A stretch of 43,190 bases of DNA from Paraburkholderia sp. C35 (GTDB lineage Bacteria; Pseudomonadota; Gammaproteobacteria; Burkholderiales; Burkholderiaceae): NCBI RefSeq assembly GCF_003121405.1, contig NZ_QBUY01000075.1, forward strand, positions 1-43,190, in the 5' to 3' direction. Made by a program: the position numbers and the translations under genes. Under the pieces are notes generated by a model. It was not told the DNA's origin. It worked only from the letters and a program-made list of their open reading frames with translations, and did not search any database. Shown here piece by piece: positions 16,514-25,200 of this stretch (its first letter is position 1; every line of letters begins with the position of its first letter).

Positions 16514-17629
16514 TTACGAAGCCGAACGGCCTGCGGCACGGCTCGTGTCCGCTTCGTCGCGCAGATGCACCTTCACCGTCGCCGACAGACCGGGGCGCAG
16601 CACGCCTTGCATCTGCTTCGGCACCGACAGGCGCACGCGCACCGGCACGCGCTGCACGATCTTCGTGAAGTTGCCCGTCGCGTTCTCTGCGGGCAGCACG
16701 CTGAAGGTAGCACCCGTGGCAGGCGCGAGACTCTCGACCACGCCTTCGATGCGATGGCTCGACGCGTCCAGATCGACATCGACGACATCGCCGACCTGCA
16801 TCTTCTTCAATTGGTCTTCCTTGAAGTTCGCGTCGATCCACAGACCGTTCGCGGGCACCACCGTCAGCAGCGACACGCCCACATTCGCCAGCACGCCGAC
16901 GCGCGCCGTGCGATTGCCGACATATCCATCGATCGGTGCGCGAATCGTGGTGTACTCCACGTTCAATGCGGCCACGCGCTGCGATGCCACTGCCGTCGCG
17001 ACGCGGGCGTGAGCATCGTTGATCTGCGCATCGAGCACGGTCAACTGGCGCTGCGCCGCCGTCAGCGCGGCACTGCTGCGATCCACTGCGGCATGTGCTT
17101 TCGCGAGGTCGGCATCGGCGCGTTCGACGACCTGATTCGACACGGCGTCGTCCTTCACGAGCTGGCGATAGCGCACCGAATCCGACGCGCTACGCGTCAA
17201 CTCAGCGCCTGATGCGCGCACTTCGGCGGACTGCTCGTTGATGGTCGCAAGCTGCAGCGATTTCTTCGCTTCCAGTTCCGTCACGGAGGCTTCCGCACTC
17301 GCGACTTCCGCATTGGCCTGCGCGAGACGCGCATCGTAATCGCGCGAATCGAGGCGGATCAGCACTTGCCCGGCTTTGACGAACTGGTTGTCCTGCACCA
17401 GCACGTCTTCGACGAAGCCGCTCACCTTCGGCGCAAGCACGGTGACATCGCCGCCCACATAGGCGTCGTCGGTGGTTTCGATGTAGCGGCCCACAAAGAA
17501 CCAGTACGAACCGGCGGCCGCAACCACGACGATCACGGTGATCACCGCCAGCAGCATCCACGGAATACTGCGCGTCTGTTTCGCTACACCGGCGACGGCG
17601 GGCGGAGCAATGGAAGGAGTGGTAGACAT
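16514..17629 (-). CDS. emrA: HlyD-family membrane fusion protein (EmrA type)
   Basis: Periplasmic adaptor linking the inner membrane exporter to the NodT channel. The 371-residue protein has a short cytoplasmic tail, one membrane anchor (WMLLAVITVIVVVAAAGSYW, residues ~24-43), a lipoyl/barrel-sandwich domain starting at TTDDAYVGGDVTVLAPKVSG, a long alpha-helical hairpin (~90-200) and the second lipoyl half (TTIRAPIDGYVGNR). The ATG at 17629 is chosen because the preceding 58 in-frame residues do not belong to the family. The near-palindrome at 17638-17649 lies 8 bases upstream, so a MarR protein probably controls it. No clear Shine-Dalgarno sequence precedes this ATG. Confidence 0.94.
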   Translation of the reverse strand: MSTTPSIAPPAVAGVAKQTRSIPWMLLAVITVIVVVAAAGSYWFFVGRYIETTDDAYVGGDVTVLAPKVSGFVEDVLVQDNQFVKAGQVLIRLDSRDYDARLAQANAEVASAEASVTELEAKKSLQLATINEQSAEVRASGAELTRSASDSVRYRQLVKDDAVSNQVVERADADLAKAHAAVDRSSAALTAAQRQLTVLDAQINDAHARVATAVASQRVAALNVEYTTIRAPIDGYVGNRTARVGVLANVGVSLLTVVPANGLWIDANFKEDQLKKMQVGDVVDVDLDASSHRIEGVVESLAPATGATFSVLPAENATGNFTKIVQRVPVRVRLSVPKQMQGVLRPGLSATVKVHLRDEADTSRAAGRSAS

Positions 17630-17637
17630 GGCTCTAT

Positions 17638-17649
17638 GTGCGTATGCAC
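17638..17649 (-). promoter_or_regulatory. Candidate MarR operator in front of emrA
   Basis: GTGCGTATGCAC, with arms GTGC/GCAC, lies 8 bases before the emrA ATG. It is identical to the copy at 18658-18669 and one base from the perfect palindrome at 18148-18159. A TAGAGC hexamer follows it in the gene direction, but it ends one base before ATG, so it is unlikely to be the -10. The site more likely acts as a roadblock or part of an upstream promoter. Confidence 0.65.
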
Positions 17650-17709
17650 TGGAAGTCGTTGAAAAAAAGCGCGTTACTGCGCCTGCCTGATTGCGTGATA
17701 CCTGTGGCG

Positions 17710-18126
17710 TTAGCGCCGCGTCATATCGAACAGTTCGTCGCGCAGATCCGCCGCGCGTTGCGTCCCGAAGCGTTCTTCGAATTCTTTCTGCGCCGCGTGC
17801 CAATGCTCGCGCGCCGCTTTCAGGCGTTCTTCGCCCGCCGTCGTCAGCATCACCGTCAACACACGGCGGTTGCTGCGCGACGCTTCCGTGAACACCAGTC
17901 CGTCACGCTGCAACGGCTGGATCGCACGGACCAGCGTGGTGCGCTCCATCACCATCGAGTCGGCGAGTTCCTTCATCGTCATCCACTTGCGGCGCATCAG
18001 CCGGCCCATGATCGAGAACTGCGTCGTCTTCAGGCCAACCTGGCCGAGATGACGGTCGTAAAGCTGGGTCACGAAACGCGCCGCCTGACGGATCGCAAAG
18101 CAATCGTCTTCGGGCGAAACCTGCAT
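17710..18126 (-). CDS. MarR-family regulator 1 of the efflux operon
   Basis: Protein of 138 residues, winged-helix dimer. The recognition region is MTMKELADSMVMERTTLVRA (helices ~52-71), followed by the wing RSNRRVLTVMLTTAGEE. The start is set at ATG 18126 because the product then aligns with the second MarR from its first residues (SPEDDCFAIRQAARFVTQLYDRHLG versus the matching stretch there) and because ATG 18153 lies inside the candidate operator. GAAGAG lies just before 18126. It is 80 bases upstream of emrA. Family members usually repress a neighbouring pump and release DNA on binding a phenolic or drug ligand. Confidence 0.88.
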   Translation of the reverse strand: MQVSPEDDCFAIRQAARFVTQLYDRHLGQVGLKTTQFSIMGRLMRRKWMTMKELADSMVMERTTLVRAIQPLQRDGLVFTEASRSNRRVLTVMLTTAGEERLKAAREHWHAAQKEFEERFGTQRAADLRDELFDMTRR

Positions 18127-18140
18127 CTCTTCAGCGTTTA

Positions 18141-18168
18141 ACTCTACGTGCATATGCACACCATGAAA
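18141..18168 (-). promoter_or_regulatory. Candidate promoter and operator of marR 1
   Basis: The perfect 12-bp palindrome GTGCATATGCAC (18148-18159) is followed in the gene direction by TAGAGT (rc of 18141-18146), a possible -10 lying 14 bases before the ATG at 18126. The -35 is poor (TTTCAT at 16 bases spacing). The palindrome lies between the two, as in front of the second marR. Confidence 0.6.
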
Positions 18169-18215
18169 TCGTTTGTGTCGGATGCGCCTTGCGGCGCGCG
18201 AAAAACACAACGGGA

Positions 18216-18641
18216 TTATTCGGCCGTCAGATTGAACAACTCGGCGCGCAAGGCCTTCGCGCGGCTGCGTCCGAACTTGGTTTCAAACTCGTCCTGCGCG
18301 GCGCGCCATGCGATAGCGGCCTGTTCGAAGGTTTCCTTGCCGGCTTTCGACAGGCTGAACTGATAGGTGCGGCCATCGTGCTCCGACGACTCGCTGACGA
18401 CAAGCCCGTCGCGCTGCAAAGGCTTCAACGCTCGCACGAGCGTGGTGCGTTCCATCACCATGGTCTCGGCCAGTTCCATCATGGTCAGACCAGGCCTGCG
18501 CGCCAGCTTCGCGACGATCGTAAACTGCGCCGCCGTCAGGCCGACCTCGCCGAGATGGCGTTCGTAGATCTGCGTGACGTACCGCGCCGCCTGGCGCAGC
18601 GCGAAACAGTTGCAATCGTCATGGGAAGGAAGCTTGCTCAT
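18216..18641 (-). CDS. MarR-family regulator 2 of the efflux operon
   Basis: Protein of 141 residues and a close paralogue of the neighbouring MarR. The two share the N-terminal core FAxRQAARxVTQxYxRHLGxVGL, the recognition stretch LTMMELAETMVMERTTLVRA and the C-terminal AQDEFETKFG. The wing differs (SSEHDGRTYQFSLSKAGKE), which suggests the pair has diverged in DNA or ligand response. The ATG at 18641 lacks a Shine-Dalgarno sequence and lies 7 bases after a -10-like hexamer, so the message may be leaderless. A longer frame opening with TTG at 18677 is rejected because that TTG is the start of the -35. It is the first gene of the efflux run. Confidence 0.88.
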   Translation of the reverse strand: MSKLPSHDDCNCFALRQAARYVTQIYERHLGEVGLTAAQFTIVAKLARRPGLTMMELAETMVMERTTLVRALKPLQRDGLVVSESSEHDGRTYQFSLSKAGKETFEQAAIAWRAAQDEFETKFGRSRAKALRAELFNLTAE

Positions 18642-18648
18642 GGAAGGA

Positions 18649-18677
18649 AGTCTATATGTGCGTATGCACGCTGTCAA
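18649..18677 (-). promoter_or_regulatory. Promoter with embedded operator for marR 2
   Basis: TTGACA (rc of 18672-18677) is a perfect -35, followed by a 17-base spacer and TAGACT (rc of 18649-18654), 4 of 6 bases like the -10 consensus. The operator candidate GTGCGTATGCAC (18658-18669) lies wholly within the spacer, where a bound dimer would exclude RNA polymerase. The -10 ends 7 bases before the ATG, placing the predicted first nucleotide at the start codon. Confidence 0.7.
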
Positions 18678-18714
18678 ATCTGGCAGCGATGCGCCGATTG
18701 AAATTCACTGTTGC

Positions 18715-19605
18715 TTATAGCGCCAGCACGCTGACGGCGACCTCGACCCGATGCGCACCGCCGCCAAGAATCATGCCGCGCAGCAGCGAGACGTCGCTGT
18801 AATCGCGGCCGATGGCGAGCGTCACGTGGTCCATGTCGGCGAGCACGTCGTTGGTGGGGTCCAGATCGATCCAGCCGCTTTGCGGGCAATGCACCGACAC
18901 CCACGCATGCGACGCATCGGCGCCGATCAGGCGCGGCTGACCCGGCGGCGGATCATTGCGCAGGTAGCCGCTGACATAGCGCGCGGGCAGGCCAAGCGCT
19001 CGCAGGCACCCAATCATCACCTGCGCGAAATCCTGGCAGACGCCGCTTTTCATATCGAACGCACGTTCGGCAGGTGTATCGAACATCGTCGCCGACGGCT
19101 TGTAATCGAAATCCGCGTGAATGCGGTGCATCAGATCGATCGCGCCCGCGACGATGGGCGTGCCGGGTTTGAAGCTGCGCAGCGCGTAGTCGCGTAACGA
19201 CGGCTTCAAAGCGATATTGGGCGACGCAAAGCAGAACTCGACCTGTGGATGACACACGCCGCCTGCGCGAAAGTGCAGCGAATCGGCGACTTCCTCCCAT
19301 ACCGGCGTGGCCTCGGGGTCGAGATCGCGCCAGCGCGGCGTCAGTTGCACCGTCGTTTCACTGACCATTTGCAAACGCTCATGCGGCGCATCGAGTGCGA
19401 AATACAGCACGTCGTTGCCGAACGCATCGATACGGCTATGCAGATACGAAGGCGATGGCTCGATACGCTCGGTATGCGCAACCACGCGCTGCCACGAGCA
19501 CGCGAGTGGGCGGATCGTCGCGAGATGTTGCGCCGTCTCGACCAGCGTCGAGTAGTGATACGTGGTGCGATGCGACACGGACAGCAGCGTCTGGGCATCC
19601 TTCAT
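18715..19605 (-). CDS. Transglutaminase-like cysteine protein (short)
   Basis: Protein of 296 residues. It has the bacterial transglutaminase-like N-terminal domain (SHRTTYHYS at residue 11, to ~90) and a papain-fold core with the catalytic triad C190 (KSGVCQDFAQ), H233 (DASHAWVSV) and D249 (IDLDPTND). Such proteins can hydrolyse or transfer peptide amide bonds; in the bacterial clusters with ATP-grasp proteins the substrate is unknown. Its ATG overlaps the stop of the ATP-grasp gene by 4 bases (ATGA), so the two are translationally coupled. No signal peptide is seen, so it is probably cytoplasmic. Confidence 0.92.
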   Translation of the reverse strand: MKDAQTLLSVSHRTTYHYSTLVETAQHLATIRPLACSWQRVVAHTERIEPSPSYLHSRIDAFGNDVLYFALDAPHERLQMVSETTVQLTPRWRDLDPEATPVWEEVADSLHFRAGGVCHPQVEFCFASPNIALKPSLRDYALRSFKPGTPIVAGAIDLMHRIHADFDYKPSATMFDTPAERAFDMKSGVCQDFAQVMIGCLRALGLPARYVSGYLRNDPPPGQPRLIGADASHAWVSVHCPQSGWIDLDPTNDVLADMDHVTLAIGRDYSDVSLLRGMILGGGAHRVEVAVSVLAL

Positions 19606-22217
19606 GACTGCACCTGCGCGGCAAGCGTGTTCGCGTGGCTGAAATAGCGCGCACTGATTTCATTCGCGGCAGCCGTCACGCACATCGCGAGGCGGTCGCA
19701 CAACGCGATCAGTTCCGTGTACAGGCCGTCGTCGTCCGTCGTGCACAGCTGTTCGAGCGACGGCAGCGCGCTCGCGGCCGGCAGCATATCGGCGAAGCGG
19801 CGATGACGCGTGCCACCCGCCGCCATCGAAATATCGTCGAGCTTCGACCGCAGCCGCGCATACACGCCGTACAGACCGCGCGGATTGGTCGGCTCGATCA
19901 CGAGCAGATCGATCAGCGCGGGCACTTCGAGCCGGCCCGGATACAGCGAGCGATACGTCAGCGTGCTGTCGAACAGTTGCAGCAGCAGATCGAACGCAGC
20001 GGGCGTCGCCAGCTGGCGCTGCGTCGCGACCACGCGCAGGATCGACGTCATCGCCCATACGCGTTCGATATGACGGCCGGCAAACATCAGCCGCCACGCT
20101 TCGTCGCGCGTCATGCGGTCGCCTTGCGCGCCGCTGATCGCCGCGAGCTGCGTGGCGAGATGTTCGAGCGCGTTCATCAGCGACACGCGGTTGTAGCGCG
20201 CCTTGCCACGCGATGACGCCTTCGACGACACAGCGGCCGCCGGCGTCAGTTCATGCAGCGCGTCGCGGAAATCGTTACGCGCGGCGAGAATCACGCGCCA
20301 GTGATCGTTCGATAGCCGCCCGCGTATTTCACCGCTCGCGCGCGCCTGGCTCGCGAGATTCTGACCGATGCTGTAAGCGCCGTTGTTTTCGTGCAGATTC
20401 GCCACCAGCGTGCGCTCGAACGCCTGCAGCGATTGCCCCGCGACGATATCGCCCGCTTGCACGAGGCCAAATTGCAGCGCGAGTTCGGCGAGAGTCGCGA
20501 ACATCGTGTCGGCGCCGTTGCTTTCCAGCGAGCCGAGAATCAGCCGCAACAGCCGCACGTTGTTTTCCGCGCGCTCGCCGTAGCGGCCGCTCCAGAACAG
20601 GTTTTCCGCCGCGCGGCTCGATACCGTGCGATGTTTGCGCGCGAGGTCGGCGGGTTTCAGCGGCGAAGGCAACAGCGACGTGAAGGTCGAATTCGGCTGG
20701 CTCGACAACACCCACGTGTCGACACTGCTGCCGCCGAACTGCATCGACACCGACGACTGCCGCTCCGCCGCGAGTCGCGTGAAGCCGCCGGGCAGCACAT
20801 GCCAGTCACCGTTCGCATCGGCGACGGCAATCGCGCGCAGCACGCTGGGCCGGTTGCCGATCGTGCCGTCGTCGTAGCGCGGCGTGCATGAATACGGCAG
20901 CGGCTGCTGGATCGTGAACGCATCGGGCGAGCGCGCGATGCGGCTTTTCCACGCGTCGAGCCGCTGCATGCCGCCTGCAATGCCGGGCGGGCCGGCCGGC
21001 GTGCGCGTGGGCCATGTCGGCTGCAGGAACGCGTCTTCCATGTTCGCGAAGGCGTGCTCGCGCGCGGCTTCTTCGCCGCACCACCAGGTCGGTACGCCGT
21101 TCAGCAGCAAGGGTTCGTTGAGCAGGGTCTGCGAGATGCCGGGCAAAAAGCCGTGCATCGCCGGCGATTCGAGAAAGCCCGAACCCGGCACATTCGACAC
21201 GATCACATTGCCCGCGCGCATCACCTGCAACAGCCCCGGCACGCCGATGGTGGAATCGGCGCGCAATTCGACGGGATCGCAGAACGCGTCGTCGAGACGC
21301 CGCAGCACCACGTGCACGCGCTCCAGACCCGTCAGCGTCTTCAGATACAGCATGTCGTTGCGGACCGTCAGATCCTTGCCCTCAGCGAGCGTCACGCCAA
21401 GATAACGGGCCAGAAACGCATGCTCGAAATAGGTTTCCGCGAACGGCCCCGGCGTGAGCAGCGCGATATGCGGTGCACTGTCCGTCTTGCCGTCGCGCAT
21501 GGTTTCGCGCGCCCATTCGGCGAGCGTCGCGATCATCGTCGAGAAGGTGGGCGCGAGGCGGCTGACGCGCAACTCGCGGAACGCATCGGCGAATACGCTC
21601 GACACGATCATGCGGTTTTCGAGCGCGTAACCGGAGCCGGACGGCACCTCGGTGCGATGCGACACCACCGTCCACTCGCCGTTCGGCGCACGCGCCAGAT
21701 CGACGCCGACCACCTGCAGAAACTGTCCGCCCGGCGGCACGAAGCCCTTCACCGAGCGCAGATAGCCGGGATGCCCGAACACCAGCGCGGGCGGCAGCTT
21801 GCTTTGCATCAACAGCTTCTGCGGGCCATACACGTCGGCGAGAATCGCGTTGAGCAGCTTCGCGCGCTGCTGCACGCCACGCTCGATCACCGCCCATTCG
21901 TCTTCATCGATGATGAACGGCAGCAGATCGAGCGCCCACGGACGCGGCTCGCCCTTGTCGGCATACACGTTGTACGTGATGTCGTTGTCGCGCACCTGCT
22001 GCGCGATCGACGCCCGCCCCGGCTCCAGCCCCGCAATGCCTTCTTCGCCGAGCAGCTCGAAAAAGCGCCGCCACGGCGCGCGCAACAGACCCGACGCATC
22101 GCGCAGTTCATCCCAGTGGCCTTCGCGCACGTCCAGCAGCGGCAACGTGCGCAGCAGGGCCATCGCATCGGGATGGCCTGCTGCCGCTTCGAACGGGAAG
22201 GTGGATTGAAAGGCCAA
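19602..22217 (-). CDS. Circularly permuted ATP-grasp protein fused to an alpha-E domain
   Basis: Protein of 871 residues. Residues ~80-490 form the circularly permuted type 2 ATP-grasp domain (old names DUF404/DUF407), with conserved blocks NDITYNVYADKG, DEWAVIERGVQQRAKLLNAI, RTEVPSGSGYALENR, LLTPGPFAETYFEHAFLARY, RNDMLYLKT and NVPGSGFLES. From about 530 (SSRAAENLFWSGRYGERAEN) to the end is the helical alpha-E domain (DUF403). ATP-grasp enzymes of this class are predicted amide-bond ligases; comparative genomics (Iyer, Aravind and colleagues) placed them with transglutaminases in putative peptide-tagging systems. Many genomes carry the two domains as separate genes; here they are fused. It lies 58 bases after the large transglutaminase gene. 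Confidence 0.92.
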   Translation of the reverse strand: MAFQSTFPFEAAAGHPDAMALLRTLPLLDVREGHWDELRDASGLLRAPWRRFFELLGEEGIAGLEPGRASIAQQVRDNDITYNVYADKGEPRPWALDLLPFIIDEDEWAVIERGVQQRAKLLNAILADVYGPQKLLMQSKLPPALVFGHPGYLRSVKGFVPPGGQFLQVVGVDLARAPNGEWTVVSHRTEVPSGSGYALENRMIVSSVFADAFRELRVSRLAPTFSTMIATLAEWARETMRDGKTDSAPHIALLTPGPFAETYFEHAFLARYLGVTLAEGKDLTVRNDMLYLKTLTGLERVHVVLRRLDDAFCDPVELRADSTIGVPGLLQVMRAGNVIVSNVPGSGFLESPAMHGFLPGISQTLLNEPLLLNGVPTWWCGEEAAREHAFANMEDAFLQPTWPTRTPAGPPGIAGGMQRLDAWKSRIARSPDAFTIQQPLPYSCTPRYDDGTIGNRPSVLRAIAVADANGDWHVLPGGFTRLAAERQSSVSMQFGGSSVDTWVLSSQPNSTFTSLLPSPLKPADLARKHRTVSSRAAENLFWSGRYGERAENNVRLLRLILGSLESNGADTMFATLAELALQFGLVQAGDIVAGQSLQAFERTLVANLHENNGAYSIGQNLASQARASGEIRGRLSNDHWRVILAARNDFRDALHELTPAAAVSSKASSRGKARYNRVSLMNALEHLATQLAAISGAQGDRMTRDEAWRLMFAGRHIERVWAMTSILRVVATQRQLATPAAFDLLLQLFDSTLTYRSLYPGRLEVPALIDLLVIEPTNPRGLYGVYARLRSKLDDISMAAGGTRHRRFADMLPAASALPSLEQLCTTDDDGLYTELIALCDRLAMCVTAAANEISARYFSHANTLAAQVQS

Positions 22218-22275
22218 GATGTCGTCGCGAGTCTGTTGTTGTGGGCTTTACGGTTTCAGCGGCGGCTAACCAGTA

Positions 22276-25200
22276 TCACCAGTGCCGCAAATCCAGCGTG
22301 AACGGAAACTCCAGGCTGCGCGGCGCCGTTTCCACCACGAGCGGCCCAGGCGTATGGCCCGTCGTGAAGAAACGCGCGCGCCGCCGGCTTTCCGCTTCGT
22401 ACGCGTTCACCGGGAAGGTCTGATAGTTGCGCCCGCCCGGATGAGCGACATGATACTGGCATCCGCCGATCGAGCGTCCCGTCCACGTATCGACCACATC
22501 GAAAGTCAGCGGCGCGTGCACGCCTATCGTAGGATGCAGCGCCGACGATTGCTCCCATGCGCGGAAGCTCACGCCCGCGACGAACTCGCTGATGCGGCCC
22601 GTCGACTGCAGCGGCAGCGGCACGCCGTTGACGCTCACCACATGACGGTTGTCGTTCAGTCCCAGCACCTTCACTTCGAGCCGTTCGACGGAGGAATCGA
22701 CATAGCGCACCGTGCCGCCCGCCGAGCCTTCTTCGCCCATCACGTGCCACGGTTCCAGCGCGCCGCTGATGGTCAGCGACAGGCCATTCGCGTGCGTCTC
22801 GCCGATCGCCGGGAAGCGGAACGCGAAATGCGGCGCGAACCACTCGCTCTCGAATGCGTAGCCCGCGTTGCGCAGATCGGCGAGCACGTCGTCGAAATCC
22901 ATCTGCACGAAGGTGCCGAGCAGGAAACGGTCGTGCAGTTCGGTGCCCCAGCGCGTGAGGCGCGTCGTATACGGCGTGTGCCAGAACTTCGCGACCAGCG
23001 CGCGCAACAGCAGTTGCTGCACGAGACTCATGCGCGCGTGCGGCGGCATTTCGAAGCCGCGCAGTTCGAGCAGGCCGAGGCGGCCCGTCGGACCATCGGG
23101 CGAATAGAGCTTGTCGATGCAGAACTCGGCGCGGTGCGTGTTGCCCGTCACGTCGATCAGGATGTTGCGCAGCACGCGGTCGACCAGCCACGGCGGGACG
23201 GCCGCGCTATCGCGACCGCCGAGCAGATCGACCTGCCGTTGCAGTTCGGCGAACGCCAGTTCGAGTTCGTAGACCTGGTCGTTGCGGGCTTCGTCGACGC
23301 GTGGCGCCTGACTGGTCGGCCCGATAAACAACCCGGAAAACAGGTACGACAGCGACGGATGGTTGATCCAGTACGCAATCAGGCTCGCCAGCAGATCGGG
23401 GCGGCGCAGGAACGGGCTGTCGGCGGGCGTCGCGCCGCCGAGCACGAAGTGGTTGCCGCCGCCCGTGCCTGCGTGGCGGCCATCGAGCATGAACTTCTCG
23501 GTGCTCAGATACGTTTCGTGCGCGGCGTTGTAGAGGAACTCGGTGTGATCGACCAGCTGGTTCCAGTTCTTCGCCGGATGTATGTTGACTTCGATCACGC
23601 CCGGATCGGGCGTCACCTGCAGCACGTGCAGACGCGGATCGCGCGGCGGCGGATAGCCTTCGATCACGACCTGCACCTTCAGATCGGCGGCTGTGGCTTC
23701 GACGGCGGCCAGCAGATCGAGATAGTCGTCGAGCGCGGTCAGCGGCGGCATGAACACATGCAGCTGCGCGCGTCCGTTGCCGAGCGCGTCGGCTTCCACT
23801 TTGGGACCGGCGGCGCGTGCCGGATTGCGCGCCTCGACGCACACCGCCGTGCGGATCACCGACGACGCCGATTCGCCGCGTTCAGGGAAGCGGTTTTGCG
23901 GCAGCGTGGCTGCCCCTTCGCCCTTGCCTGTGCCACCGATGCCGCCCGCGCCAAAGCCGATGCGTCCATTGCCGACATCTGCGCCGCCGCGCGCATCATA
24001 CGACACGCCTTCGTACTGCATCCTCAATTCCGCCGCCGTGCGCAGCGGCACCGGCTCGGCAAACGGATCGTGCGCATGCTGATACGGATAATCGCCGCGT
24101 GCGACCCACGGCAGCGAATCGAGCGGCAGACGCAGGCCCATCGGCGAATCGCCGGGAATCAGGTACATGCGTTCGTCGCGGAAAAACCATGTGCCGCTTG
24201 TCCAGCCCGGCCCGCTCGTGGCGCGTGCCAGCGGCAGGACATAGCCTGTCACGCCCGACAGCCCCGCGTCGAACACGCGGCGCAACCGCACGCGCTCCAT
24301 TTCATCGTCGAGACGCGAATCGAACGGATCGACGTTGACGGGCAAACGGCGCTCGCGCCACAGGTAATACCACGTGTCTTCGTAGCCCGGCAGCGCATGG
24401 TTGCTGTCGACAGCAAGCTTCTCGGCCAGCCGCGTGATGAAGCGCTGCGCATCGTCGGAGGTGTAGTTGCCCGGGAAGCGCTCGTCGGCGAATAGCGCGG
24501 GATTGTTCCAGCACGGCTCGCCGTCGGCGCGCCAGTACAGCGACAGTGCCCAGCGCGGCAACTGCTCGCCCGGATACCACTTGCCCTGGCCAACATGCAG
24601 GAAGCCGTTCGCGCCATATTCGGCACGGAGCTTGTCCATCAGGCCGACGGCGTAGCCGCGCTTGGTCGGGCCGAGCGCGTCGGTGTTCCACTCGGCGGCG
24701 TCGCGGTCGCGTACCGACACGAAGGTCGGCTCGCCGCCCATCGTCAGGCGCACGTCCATCGCGTCGAGCTGGCTGTCCACCTGCGCGCCCATCGTCAGCA
24801 CGCGTTGCCATGCCTCTTCCGTGTAGGGCTTGGTCACGCGCGGCGTTTCGAGCACGCGTGTGATCGACATCGCATGGTCGAACTCGACTTCGGATGCGTC
24901 GACCGCGCCTGAGATCGGCGCAGCGCTGCCCGGCTCCGGCGTGCAGGCGACGGGAATGTGCCCTTCGCCCGCCAGCAGGCCCGAGGTCGGATCGAAGCCA
25001 ATCCAGCCCGCACCCGGCAGGAACACTTCGCACCACGCATGCAGGTCGGTGAAATCGTATTCGGTGCCGCTGGGGCCATCGAGCGACTTGGTATCGGGCG
25101 CCAGCTGCAGCAGATAGCCGGACACGAAACGCGCCGCCAGCCCGAGCTGACGCAGCGTCTCGACCAGCAGCCAGCCGGAATCGCGGCACGAACCCGACGC

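Noticed and set aside
17630..17803. N-terminal extension of emrA by 58 residues
   Set aside because: The extension reads through the operator, is Arg-rich, and does not match the EmrA family; the ATG at 17629 gives the normal topology.
18127..18153. ATG at 18153 as start of MarR 1
   Set aside because: It lies inside the perfect palindrome, and the paralogous protein aligns from the ATG at 18126.
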